Source: Archangium sp. (lineage in GTDB: Bacteria > Myxococcota > Myxococcia > Myxococcales > Myxococcaceae). Taken from it: a DNA stretch of 64,000 nucleotides. Both the position numbers and the translations under genes were made by a program. Numbering within the stretch: the stretch's first letter is position 1; every line of letters starts with the position of its first letter. Positions 15,984 through 24,003 of the stretch are shown piece by piece. The DNA lies in contig JAUXRX010000007.1 of NCBI GenBank assembly GCA_030681645.1, positions 248,001 through 312,000 on the forward strand, in the 5' to 3' direction. Below the pieces are notes generated by a model. The model searched no databases and was not told the origin of the DNA. It saw nothing but the letters and a program-made list of their open reading frames with translations.

Positions 15984-17216
15984 ATGCAATGGACAGCCTG
16001 GAGCGTCGAGACCCCCCGCGGCGATCACAAGGAAGCCCACGTCCTCGTGACGGGGGAAGCGATGGCCGACGAAGCGCGCAGCCCGGTGATGGTGAACCTG
16101 GTGCTCGACCGCAGCGGCTCGATGAAGGGTGCCCCCTTGTCGGCGGCCCTCGAGGCGGCTCAGCAGCTGGTCGAGCTGAGCCAGCCCGAAGACTTCATCG
16201 GCCTGGTGCTCTTCGACGGCGTGGCCGAGCAGCGCGTGCCGCTCACCATGATGGACGCGCGCGGCAAGCGGCAGATGGTCGAGGCGCTGCAGGGCGTGCA
16301 GACCGGCCGCGGCACCGCGCTGCACGCCGCCCTCGAGATGGCGCTGAAGGGCCTCAAGCGCACGCTGGTGCCCGGGCGCAAGCCGCGCATGCTGCTTTTG
16401 ACCGACGGCGAACCTTCCGTCGGCCCCGATTCGCAGGAAGCCTTCGACGAGCTGGGCGAGCGCCTCGCGCACGAGAAGATCTCGGTGCACGCGCTCGGCC
16501 TGGCCAAGCACTACGTCGCCGAGGTGCTGCAGGCGCTGACCCAGCCCAGCGGCAACGCCTTCGAGCACGTCGATGGGCCCGAAGGCCTCGGCGAGGCGAT
16601 GGGCGGGTTGATGGCCCACCTCTACGGCCAGGTCGCCACCGAGGCGAGCGTGCGGGTGCAGCCGTCGGGCTTCGTCGCGCTCACCTGCCGGCACTCGTTC
16701 CCCACCAGCCTCGACGCCGAGGCGCTGACCGTGGCGCTGGGCGACGTGTCCCGCGGGTACGCGCGGCGGGTGCTGCTCACCGGCTCGGTGGCCTCGCCCG
16801 ACTGGACGGTGATGCTCCACGCCACGGCGCGCGAGCGCAACGACATCCGCCACTGGAAGATCGATCTCGAGCGCGTCACGCCCGAGTCGGCGCGGGGCAA
16901 GCTCGTCGTGGGCATCTCGCACGAGCTCGAGCTGGTGAGCGAAGAGACCGCCGCCTGGCTGTCCCTGGCGCGGAAGGATCTCGAGCGCGCCGAGCAGCAG
17001 CTCGAGGCCGCCGAGAGCCACCTGCGCAGCGTGGTCACGCTCTCCCCCGAGGGCATCCCCGTGCGGCGGCACCTCGAGCGCCTCGGCGATCTGCGCCTCG
17101 CGGTCGAGCGGGGCGAGGGCGACATTCCGCTGCTGATTCGCCGGGCGCAGTCGGCGCGCGCGGGCACGCACGTGAGCCAGGTGATTCCGATTCAGGCGTA
17201 CCGCCAGCGCCGGTGA
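15984..17216 (+). CDS. von Willebrand factor A (VWA) domain protein
   Basis: This 410-residue cytoplasmic protein has a VWA domain at about 34-210 with an intact metal-ion site: DRSGSM (42-47), the conserved Thr in GRGTALHAAL, and the Asp in LLTDGEPSVG. A beta-rich middle domain follows and then a helical tail rich in Glu/Ala (DLERAEQQLEAAESHLRSV). The layout resembles stand-alone VWA proteins that carry a C-terminal Vault-inter-alpha-trypsin-like beta domain. The ATG at 15984 was chosen for the AAGGAG 6 nt upstream; earlier in-frame codons lack this. The HTH protein begins 6 nt after the stop, so the pair forms an operon. No signal peptide. Confidence 0.85.
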   Translation: MQWTAWSVETPRGDHKEAHVLVTGEAMADEARSPVMVNLVLDRSGSMKGAPLSAALEAAQQLVELSQPEDFIGLVLFDGVAEQRVPLTMMDARGKRQMVEALQGVQTGRGTALHAALEMALKGLKRTLVPGRKPRMLLLTDGEPSVGPDSQEAFDELGERLAHEKISVHALGLAKHYVAEVLQALTQPSGNAFEHVDGPEGLGEAMGGLMAHLYGQVATEASVRVQPSGFVALTCRHSFPTSLDAEALTVALGDVSRGYARRVLLTGSVASPDWTVMLHATARERNDIRHWKIDLERVTPESARGKLVVGISHELELVSEETAAWLSLARKDLERAEQQLEAAESHLRSVVTLSPEGIPVRRHLERLGDLRLAVERGEGDIPLLIRRAQSARAGTHVSQVIPIQAYRQRR

Positions 17217-17222
17217 GCTCGC

Positions 17223-18011
17223 ATGGGTGACGTCGCGCGAGTTCACGACGCGCTCCGCAGCTATGACGCGGACGGGACGTTCGGCGAAGAGGACTACCTG
17301 GCGCTGCGCCGCATGGTGCAGGGCGTGGGCAGGGTCGATTCCGCCCTGCTCGACGGCTTCATCGGCCTCTTCTTCGAGCGCCACGTTCACGACGACGTGC
17401 GGCGCAACGAGCTGCTCGGGCTCAGCCACGCCGAGCTCGAGAAGGCCGTGCGCCACCGCTTCAAGCAGGTGGTCGCCGGCGGGCAGGACTCGCACCAGGC
17501 GTGGCACGCGCTCTCGGCCCACGTGCGCGACGCGCTCGAGGCGCTCGCCGGCCCCGGAGCGTCGGGCTACCCCTCGAGCCTCACCACGCGCCAGGGCTTC
17601 TCGGCGATCGCGGTCGAGGCCGCCGTGGCCGCGGTGTGGAGCGACCTTCGGCGCAAGCCCTCGGCGAAGGAAGCCACCCAGGAGCTCTTCGCCCGCTACG
17701 TCGCGGGCGAGCTCCCCGCCGAGACCAGCCAGTCCTCGAGCCGCGAGTTCCCCGCGGTGATCGGCGCGCGCCTCGACGCCCAGCGGCTCGCCCGCGGCAT
17801 CATCCAGGTGCTCAGCGACGACGAGAAGGACCTGATGCGCGCGCAGCTCGACGGCCAGCCCATCGACCTCTGGGCGACCGGCCGCGGCGTGTCACGCGCC
17901 ACCGCGTACCGCATGCTCTCGCGCATCAAGTCGTTGTGCCGGGTGGAGTTCGACGAGCGCAGCAACCGCACCCGCCTCGAGGTGCTCGACGCGCTCCGCC
18001 TTCAGCTCTGA
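17223..18011 (+). CDS. Sigma-70-region-4-like HTH protein paired with VWA protein
   Basis: This 262-residue protein has an all-helical N-terminal part and a C-terminal helix-turn-helix at about 210-238 (DGQPIDLWATGRGVSRATAY then RMLSRIKSL), preceded by a short helix resembling sigma region 4.1. A helical segment at 60-85 could correspond to region 2, but the core-binding and -10 recognition residues are not evident. It may be a divergent sigma-like factor or a transcription regulator. It begins 6 nt after the VWA gene and probably works with it. The exact role cannot be read from the sequence. Confidence 0.65.
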   Translation: MGDVARVHDALRSYDADGTFGEEDYLALRRMVQGVGRVDSALLDGFIGLFFERHVHDDVRRNELLGLSHAELEKAVRHRFKQVVAGGQDSHQAWHALSAHVRDALEALAGPGASGYPSSLTTRQGFSAIAVEAAVAAVWSDLRRKPSAKEATQELFARYVAGELPAETSQSSSREFPAVIGARLDAQRLARGIIQVLSDDEKDLMRAQLDGQPIDLWATGRGVSRATAYRMLSRIKSLCRVEFDERSNRTRLEVLDALRLQL

Positions 18012-18048
18012 GGTCCCTCGACTCCGCTCGGGATGAACGGGCGGCTCT

Positions 18049-19020
18049 TCAGGGCGACGGCGCCCACGAGAGCATCGCGTGCAGCGGCACGAAGAGCTCG
18101 TCACCCTCGGCGCCGAGGAGCACGTCGAACGGCCCCACCGCCAGCAGGGGCTGCTCGAGCTTCACGCCGTTGCGCAGCTGAATGGTGACCTGCTTGCCCA
18201 GGTGAGGGAGGAAGCCGCGCGGATCGCTCACGGGCCGGCGCGCAGGCTGCCGCGCGACCGAGGCGGGCTTCTGAGACAGCTTCGGCTCACGCTCGAGCTT
18301 CGGCAGCAGGGCGTCCCAGGTGGTCTTGCGGGTCAACACCACCACGTGGAGCTTCTCGTGCTGGCCGGTGCGCTCGCCCGTGAAGGACACCGGCGCCACC
18401 GCGGTGAGCACGTCGAGCACGGTGCGCTCGCCCATCACCAGCGCCAGCTCGCTCTTGTCGGCGATGCGCGCGTCGACGAAGGCGTCGATGGTCTCGGCGG
18501 CGACGGTCGAGCGCGCTTCCTTGATCGCCTCGCGGCGCTTGGCCCGCGCGCGGCGCGCCTTGAACTCGTCGACCGACATGCCGCTCTGCACGATGCCGAA
18601 CGCGTCCGCGAGATCCAGCCCGGGGGTGGCCTCGAGCAGCGTCCACGCCTGGTCGAAGCGCTTCGCCTCTTCGGCGTGCAGCTTCTTCCAGATGCGGCAC
18701 TTCATCTTCCCTTCGAGCTCGCCCTTGGCGATGCGGTTGGGCACCCGCTCCTTCCTGGCGAGGATCGCGATCGCTTCGGCGGTGGGAGGCGGGCGCGGCG
18801 TGCTGGGCCGGGGCGGGCCCCGGAAGGGGGGGCGCGCGCCGCCGGGGCGGGGACCGCTCGAGGGCGGGCGGGGCGACGACGGCTTGGCCGTGAGCGAGGG
18901 CGCGGCGAGCGCCGAGGTCGAAGGGCGCACGGCGACCGGCGTCGGACTGACGGGCCCTCCAGCAGGCTTGCGGATCACCTGCACCTGGGGCGGGGGCGGC
19001 TTCTTGTTTCGATCAGTCAC
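18049..19020 (-). CDS. Protein with basic Pro-rich N-terminus and Hfq/LSm-like C-terminal domain
   Basis: This 323-residue protein has three parts. Residues 8-80 are Pro/Arg/Gly-rich and basic (GPRPGGARPPFRGPPRPSTP). Residues 85-245 are a helical, charged domain of unknown family. Residues 272-319 read LGKQVTIQLRNGVKLEQPLL, then AVGPFDVLLG, then LFVPLHAMLSW, which follows the strand pattern of the Sm fold of Hfq (LvNGvkLqG...FDnFvvLL...lvyKHAIst). A basic tail plus an Sm-like fold suggests RNA binding. Its ATG overlaps the upstream lipoprotein stop by 4 nt. The Sm-fold proposal is an inference from pattern; the other domains are not recognised. Confidence 0.7.
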   Translation of the reverse strand: MTDRNKKPPPPQVQVIRKPAGGPVSPTPVAVRPSTSALAAPSLTAKPSSPRPPSSGPRPGGARPPFRGPPRPSTPRPPPTAEAIAILARKERVPNRIAKGELEGKMKCRIWKKLHAEEAKRFDQAWTLLEATPGLDLADAFGIVQSGMSVDEFKARRARAKRREAIKEARSTVAAETIDAFVDARIADKSELALVMGERTVLDVLTAVAPVSFTGERTGQHEKLHVVVLTRKTTWDALLPKLEREPKLSQKPASVARQPARRPVSDPRGFLPHLGKQVTIQLRNGVKLEQPLLAVGPFDVLLGAEGDELFVPLHAMLSWAPSP

Positions 19021-19448
19021 GGCGCGTCACGTCGTTCGAGTGTGTCAGAGAGATCGATGAGCCACTTCCCTGAGTCCTTCACCAACTTCACTTCACGCGG
19101 GCCCGAGCTGCTCGCAACCTGCAAGAGCGCGGAGGTCTCGTCGACCTTGACCTGGGTGACCTCACCGAGCGGGCCGGGGCGGGTGCCCTGAAAGAGCAGG
19201 AGCTCGGGCTCGTCACGGACCACGCCCTTCGAGGCCTCGGCGATCGCCTTGCTCCGTTCTTCCACCTTCTGGCGGGTGGCGGACGACAGCGAGCCCCACG
19301 CCTTGCGGGTGTTTCCCTTCTGGAGGGCCTCGATGAACCCGCGGTAGGCGGCCTCGGGCGAGTTGGCAGGCTCGCGGCGACAACCGGCCGCCACAGCCAC
19401 CAGGACCCCCAGACCTGCAAACCACGCGAAGCGCATCGGCATCTTCAT
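19017..19448 (-). CDS. Small lipoprotein with DUF4878/lumazine-binding-like domain
   Basis: This 143-residue lipoprotein has a signal peptide (FAWFAGLGVLVAVAAGC) with the lipid Cys at 23. The mature part has the pattern of small NTF2-like export proteins: SPEAAYRGFIEALQKGNTRK, a helix AWGSLSSATRQKVEERSKAI, then strands VTQVKVDETSALLQVAS and REVKLVKDSGKWLIDLS. ATG at 19448 is the natural start for the signal. It lies 8 nt after the diguanylate cyclase stop and overlaps the next gene by 4 nt. Probably anchored in a membrane facing the periplasm; function unknown. Confidence 0.8.
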   Translation of the reverse strand: MKMPMRFAWFAGLGVLVAVAAGCRREPANSPEAAYRGFIEALQKGNTRKAWGSLSSATRQKVEERSKAIAEASKGVVRDEPELLLFQGTRPGPLGEVTQVKVDETSALLQVASSSGPREVKLVKDSGKWLIDLSDTLERRDAP

Positions 19449-19456
19449 AGCGGGAT

Positions 19457-20485
19457 TCAGCTCGCCTGGCGCACCTGATTGCGTCCGTTTTCTTTCGCCA
19501 GGTACAGACACTGGTCGGCGGCCTGCACCAGGCTCTCGGCGGAGCCAGCCGAGTCGCTCGGAAAGGTCGCCACGCCGATCGACGCGGTGCACTTCACGGT
19601 CTCGGGGCCGCGGTCGGTCTGGGCGGTCAGGCGCATCGCCTCGACCCCCATGCGCACCCGCTCGGCTGCCCGCCACGCCTCTTCCGGCGAGGTCTCCGGG
19701 AGCAGGGCCACCAGCTCTTCGCCGCCGTAGCGGGCCAGCACGTCGACGTCACGCAGGGCGCGGCGGGCCACGCCAGCCACTTCCTTGAGCACCACGTCGC
19801 CGAAGGGGTGGCCCCAGGTGTCGTTGACGCGCTTGAAGTGATCGATGTCGAGCAGGAAACACGAGAGCGGCGACCGGTAGCGCTCGCTGCGGGTGAACTC
19901 GCTGACGAGGCGCTCCTCGAAGTGGCGCCGGTTGATGAGGCCGGTGAGCCCGTCGGTGCGCGAGAGCTGGAGCAGCTCGAGCCGCTTCTCCTCGAGCTCC
20001 TTGTTGGCCTTGTCCAGCTCGCGGTTCTTCTCCACCAGCGCGTCCTGCAGGGCCTTGAGGCGCAGCATCGACTTCACCCGGGCCGACAGCTCGAGCATGT
20101 CGAACGGCTTGATCAGGTAGTCGTCGGCGCCGAGCTCGAGCCCTTCGACCTTGCCGGTGCGGCGCGCGGTCATGAGGATCACCGGAATGAAGCCGAAGCC
20201 GCTCGCCCCCTGGTTCGCCTTGACGATGCGGCACACCTCGACGCCGCCGAGCCCCGGCATCTCGACGTCCATCAGCAGCAGATCGGGCTGGTGCGCGCGG
20301 ATGGCCGAGAGCACCTGGGTGCCGTCCTGGCATTCCACGAAGCCGTAGCCCGAGTCGCCCAGGCCGGCCCGCACCAGCGAGACGATGGCCCGGTCGTCGT
20401 CAGCGACGAGAATGGTGCGCGCCTTGAGCGACCTCACCCCATCTTCGCGACGGGTCGCTTCGAGCGTCTTGCGGCGGGCGGCCAT
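19457..20485 (-). CDS. PleD-like response regulator diguanylate cyclase (REC-GGDEF)
   Basis: This 342-residue protein makes the second messenger c-di-GMP. A receiver domain (about 22-142) has the phospho-acceptor Asp73 in LLLMDVEMPG and the switch Lys in LIKPFDM. A coiled coil (147-175) links it to a GGDEF domain (176-340) with an intact active site GGEEL (254-258) and the inhibitory I-site RDVD (245-248) at the correct distance, so both synthesis and product feedback are expected. The layout matches M. xanthus REC-GGDEF enzymes such as DmxB, but orthology cannot be claimed. It is the third gene of a tight minus-strand operon (15 nt after trmB, 8 nt before the lipoprotein). Confidence 0.92.
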   Translation of the reverse strand: MAARRKTLEATRREDGVRSLKARTILVADDDRAIVSLVRAGLGDSGYGFVECQDGTQVLSAIRAHQPDLLLMDVEMPGLGGVEVCRIVKANQGASGFGFIPVILMTARRTGKVEGLELGADDYLIKPFDMLELSARVKSMLRLKALQDALVEKNRELDKANKELEEKRLELLQLSRTDGLTGLINRRHFEERLVSEFTRSERYRSPLSCFLLDIDHFKRVNDTWGHPFGDVVLKEVAGVARRALRDVDVLARYGGEELVALLPETSPEEAWRAAERVRMGVEAMRLTAQTDRGPETVKCTASIGVATFPSDSAGSAESLVQAADQCLYLAKENGRNQVRQAS

Positions 20486-20500
20486 CCGCCCTGGAGGATG

Positions 20501-21118
20501 TCACGGCTTGACGAGGCGTGCGCGATAGACCGGCGCGCCCGACGCCAGATAGCGGCGCTCGCGGGTCGAAGGCGCCTCTTCGGCGTCGGCGGGGTGGAAG
20601 GCGCCCGGCCCCAGCGGGTTGAGGAAGCCCGCGGCCTCGAGCACCTTGAGCCCGCGCTCGCCCACGTCCTGCACGTCGGTGCGGAAGTCGAACCGGCCCG
20701 AGGGCCCCAGCAGCGTGAGCATGAAGCGGGTGAACTCGAGCTGGAGGATGGCGCGCTTCTGGTGCGCCCGCTTCCACCAGGGGTCGGGGAACTGGAGGTG
20801 GATCACCGCCAGGCTGCCCGGCGTGAAGAGCTTGGGCACCTCGAGGCGGGCGTCGCCTTCGATCACCTTGAGGTTCTGGAGCCCTGCCTTCTCGCCGCGG
20901 AAGGCGACCTCGCGCGCGTACTTCTTGCGCCACTCGAAGGCGACGAGGCGGATCTTCGGGTTGCGCCGCGCGTGCTCGAGCGCGAAGCCGCCCGCGCCGC
21001 AGCCGATCTCCAGCTCGAGCGGGCCGGTCATGCCGAACACCTTGTCCCAGTCGGGAGGGGTCTTCAGGCCGAGCAGCTCATTGCCGGCGGGTGTCGGGCG
21101 AAGCGGAATGCGACCCAT
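20501..21118 (-). CDS. trmB: tRNA (guanine-N7-)-methyltransferase
   Basis: TrmB methylates guanine 46 of tRNA using S-adenosylmethionine. The 205-residue product has the SAM-binding motif LELEIGCGAGGFALEHAR, the acidic motif VIEGDARLEVP and the family signature FPDPWWKRAHQKRAI. Length and order are normal for TrmB. The start is ATG at 21118, 15 nt after the stop of the subtilase-like gene and 15 nt before the cyclase gene, so it appears to be expressed from the same operon. Confidence 0.94.
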   Translation of the reverse strand: MGRIPLRPTPAGNELLGLKTPPDWDKVFGMTGPLELEIGCGAGGFALEHARRNPKIRLVAFEWRKKYAREVAFRGEKAGLQNLKVIEGDARLEVPKLFTPGSLAVIHLQFPDPWWKRAHQKRAILQLEFTRFMLTLLGPSGRFDFRTDVQDVGERGLKVLEAAGFLNPLGPGAFHPADAEEAPSTRERRYLASGAPVYRARLVKP

Positions 21119-21133
21119 GGGGCCGCGCGGCTA

Positions 21134-23713
21134 TCAGGTTCTTCGACGGCGCCGGAAGAGGAAAAGGAGGCCCAGCAGCGCGGCCGCACCCGGGCTCGAG
21201 CAGCTGCAGGGCCGGGGCTCGAGAATCGGAGGCTCGGTGATGCCCAGCCCGCCCAGGCGCCGGGGGGGCAGCTTGGTCTCGGCGTTCCACGTGTTCGCGC
21301 GATCGTGGCCGGCGCTCTCCCAGCTGATGTCTTCGACCGGGCCGCGCCCCAGCCACCGCACCAGGTCGCCGCGGGTGGTGCGCACCGCGAACTCGAGCTG
21401 ATCGCGCGCCACGCCCACCGCCGGCGACGAGAGCACCGTGCCGTGCGTGGGCAGCGGAGACTCGAAGGGGCTCAGGCCCTCGCCATCGATGATGAACAGC
21501 AACCCGTCTTCGGTGGGCAACAGCACGTCGGGGTTGCGATCTCCGGTGACGTCGGCGACGGCGAAGCCTCCGCGGGCAGGTGGGTTTCCCAGGGTGCGCA
21601 CCACCACCCGCGCGACGGCGAGGTCGCCTGCCCGCAGCGCGCGCTCGACGTCGTAGCGGGTGAGCTCGAACAGCCCATCGGGCCGCCGCTCGACCTGGAT
21701 CAGCGCGCGGTTCGAGCTGCGATCGAGGCGCGCGAGCGCGGGCGGCACGACCGGGGGCGTCCAGCCGTCGAGCTCGAGGATCGGCTGCCCGCGCGCGTCG
21801 AAGACCCGGTCCGTGACGATCTCCAGCTCGGCATCTCCGACGAGGTTGCCCAGCAGCGCCTGCGTCGCCCGTGTCGGCGCCGTCCAGCCAGCCGGGGTGG
21901 GCCCTCGGGTGTCGTTGATCAGCACGCGCAGCTCGAGGCCGTTGGCGATGGCGAGGTCAGCGTACGCGTCGCCGTCGATGAAGCCCGCGGCGGGCGCGCT
22001 CACCTGCGGCGCGCCGAGCTCGAAGCGCCACGCCGTCTCGCCCACCGTGTGCGTGACGCTTCCGTTCAGGTCGACGGTGACCAGCGCCGTGCCGTCGAAG
22101 GTGGGGATCAGCAGCGGGGGCCCCGCCAGCCCGGCGTCGAGCTGCACCGGGAAGCCCGCCACCGGCCGCGTGGAGAACGACTGCGCCTGAAGCAGGCCGT
22201 CGTCTCCGATGGTCACCACGTCGAGCACGCGATCGCCGTCGACGTCGCCGAACGCGGGGGCCGCGCGGCCCGCCGAGAGGGCAGGGGAGAGCACCTCGAT
22301 CGAGCTGGTGAAGCCCATCAACCCGCGGGGCGAGGCCGCGAGCACCGTGTCGGAATCGAGCCCGTCGAGATCGACGAAGCGCGGAGGGCCCGAGCCCGCG
22401 CCGAGCTCGCTGACCCCGAGCAGGCCGCGCAGCGAGTCGGGGTGAGGGGACGGCAGCGTGGTCGACCACTCGTAGGGCCTCTGCCGTTCCACGAAGCGGA
22501 CCCAGGGGACCGCGGGGTCTTCGCTCCGGGGCGCGCCGGCATCGCAGGCGGCCGGCTCGCACGCGTCGGCGTCGCTGTGGAATGGACCGAGCGCGACGGG
22601 CTTCAGCTTCGTGACCGGGTCGATCGCCGGAGGGAGCGCCGTCTCGGCGAGCAGCACCGCCCGCTCGGCGTCGACGCGCGCCCCGCCCAGCAGGCCGACC
22701 ACCTGCCGTGGCTCGAGCGATGGACGGACCGAGAAGATCAGCCCCGCGAGGCCCACCAGGCTCGCCGCCGCCTCGCGGGCGCAGCCCGTGGAAGAGACCG
22801 AGACGCTGCCCGCGAGCGCTGCGCCCCCGCAGCCACCCCGGTCGATCGCGGTGGTGAGGGTGGGCGGGGCGGTCAGCGTGCGCGGCGAGAGCACCGCTGG
22901 GTGGAGCGCGAGGGGGAAGGTGCTGGCGCCGCCGCTCCCTTCGGTGACGAGCACCATGGTCTGGCCCGCCCCGGTCAGCGCGAGGTCGAGCGCTGCGCTG
23001 AGCTCTGCTTCGGAGGCGGGCAGCAGCAGCGCGCGCACCCCGGCGTCGGCCGCGAAGCGCAGCGCGGCGGGCAACGAGGCGCCGCTCGCCGCGACAGGGA
23101 GCAGGGTGCAGCCAGGGCACACGCCGATTCCGGGAAGACCGTCACCCACCGGCGCGGCGAGCGCTCTCCAGGGGGCTGTGCCGTCCCTGGTGGTGGCGAG
23201 CGGCCGTTCGAGCGCGAAGTCCCACCCGCACAGGTCGTCGACGCGGCCGTTGCCGTCTTGATCGACGCCGTCGGCGAGACCGGCGAGCACGTCCTCGAGG
23301 TCGAGCGCGCCGTTCGCGTTGACGTCACTCACCCGCGGGTCGGCGGCGAAGTCGCCGACGTCGAGGCGCCCGTTGCCGTTGACGTCACCCGCGTCGGGCG
23401 CCTCGCCCGGGCTCAGCCGCCACGCGAGCGCGAGGGTTGGGTCGTTCAGCGCGTGCGAGCCCGAGACGATGCCCAGCACCACCCCGGGGCTGCCGCGCGT
23501 GACGCTCCAGGCGCGGTCGACCTTCATGCCGACGCCGGCGTCCTGCTCGGCGCCGCTCACCGCCCAGCCCGCCGGCGTGAACGAGTAGAGCGGCCAGGCG
23601 AGATTCCATTCTGGTTCCTGCGGCCAGTTCGCGGGCGCTGCGTACTCGGCGGCACCCGCATCGCGAGGCAGAGGCCACGCAGTCAGCGCCAGCGCCAGCA
23701 GGAGACTCGACAC
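21134..23713 (-). CDS. Catalytically dead subtilase-like surface protein with FG-GAP-like repeats and MYXO-CTERM tail
   Basis: This is an 859-residue exported protein. After the signal peptide, residues 66-330 follow the subtilase layout (RAWSVTRGSPGVVLGIVSGS, three Ca-loop-like DxNGNGxxD motifs at 109-160, then CGWDF), but the triad is lost: the VIDTG Asp is Val83, HGT is DGT (176-178), and the GTS serine region reads TGCAREAA (308-315). Residues 440-800 hold FG-GAP/VCBS-like repeats (FGDVDGDRVLDVV, VADVTGDRNPDVLL). The C-terminus is a MYXO-CTERM signal: PCSCSSPG, a hydrophobic helix and RRRRR, which directs sorting to the outer surface in myxobacteria. It is likely a surface-displayed non-enzymatic binding protein and the first gene of a five-gene operon. 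Confidence 0.85.
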   Translation of the reverse strand: MSSLLLALALTAWPLPRDAGAAEYAAPANWPQEPEWNLAWPLYSFTPAGWAVSGAEQDAGVGMKVDRAWSVTRGSPGVVLGIVSGSHALNDPTLALAWRLSPGEAPDAGDVNGNGRLDVGDFAADPRVSDVNANGALDLEDVLAGLADGVDQDGNGRVDDLCGWDFALERPLATTRDGTAPWRALAAPVGDGLPGIGVCPGCTLLPVAASGASLPAALRFAADAGVRALLLPASEAELSAALDLALTGAGQTMVLVTEGSGGASTFPLALHPAVLSPRTLTAPPTLTTAIDRGGCGGAALAGSVSVSSTGCAREAAASLVGLAGLIFSVRPSLEPRQVVGLLGGARVDAERAVLLAETALPPAIDPVTKLKPVALGPFHSDADACEPAACDAGAPRSEDPAVPWVRFVERQRPYEWSTTLPSPHPDSLRGLLGVSELGAGSGPPRFVDLDGLDSDTVLAASPRGLMGFTSSIEVLSPALSAGRAAPAFGDVDGDRVLDVVTIGDDGLLQAQSFSTRPVAGFPVQLDAGLAGPPLLIPTFDGTALVTVDLNGSVTHTVGETAWRFELGAPQVSAPAAGFIDGDAYADLAIANGLELRVLINDTRGPTPAGWTAPTRATQALLGNLVGDAELEIVTDRVFDARGQPILELDGWTPPVVPPALARLDRSSNRALIQVERRPDGLFELTRYDVERALRAGDLAVARVVVRTLGNPPARGGFAVADVTGDRNPDVLLPTEDGLLFIIDGEGLSPFESPLPTHGTVLSSPAVGVARDQLEFAVRTTRGDLVRWLGRGPVEDISWESAGHDRANTWNAETKLPPRRLGGLGITEPPILEPRPCSCSSPGAAALLGLLFLFRRRRRT

Positions 23714-23718
23714 CCGGC

Positions 23719-23968
23719 GACCCTATCTCTCAGGTCGGTTGCTGTGATCACCGTCGTGCTACCGAGCGCACGAAAAGCCGTGCCCCCGGTAAGCCCGACG
23801 GCATCACAGCAACCGACCCCATCTCTCAGGTCGGTTGCTGTGATCACCATCGTGCGACCGAGCGCACGAAAAGCCGTGCCCCCGGTAGCCCGACGGCATC
23901 ACAGCAACCGACCCCATCTCTCAGGTCGGTTGCTGTGATCACCGTCGTGCGACCGAGCGCACGAAAAG
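23719..23968. repeat. Tandem palindromic repeat, 2.5 copies of 95-96 bp
   Basis: Units start at 23725, 23821 and 23916; the third stops at 23968. Each full unit carries inverted 16-bp arms (GGTCGGTTGCTGTGAT and its complement ATCACAGCAACCGACC; 23733-23748 with 23803-23818, and 23829-23844 with 23898-23913) and a smaller inner hairpin, TCGTGC near CGCACGA. Copies differ at only a few positions. The array fills the space between the divergent subtilase-like gene and ribF, so it must lie in or beside both promoters. Confidence 0.92.
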
Positions 23969-24003
23969 ACCGGTGCGGGAACGCGTCGGCTATACCCCTG
24001 GGG

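Noticed and set aside
16160-16507. Minus-strand frames opposite the VWA gene
   Set aside because: The plus-strand gene has an intact VWA metal site, a ribosome-binding site and a downstream partner; the minus-strand frames have no motif.
18012-18048. Terminator between the HTH gene and the LSm-like gene
   Set aside because: The gap has a CTCGACTCCGCTCGGGAT-type stretch that could be a dispersed repeat, but only a short, weak stem was seen.
19808-23938. Long open frame of 1376 codons on the plus strand
   Set aside because: It is the antisense of the cyclase, trmB and subtilase-like genes; its product is Arg/Ala/Glu low-complexity without any family motif, as expected from the third-position GC bias.
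23719-23968. Possible CRISPR array
   Set aside because: Units of 95-96 bp repeat in full with no variable spacers and contain long inverted arms; no cas gene is nearby.
23969-24003. FMN riboswitch before ribF
   Set aside because: Only 35 nt separate the repeat array from the start codon and none of the conserved riboswitch segments was seen.
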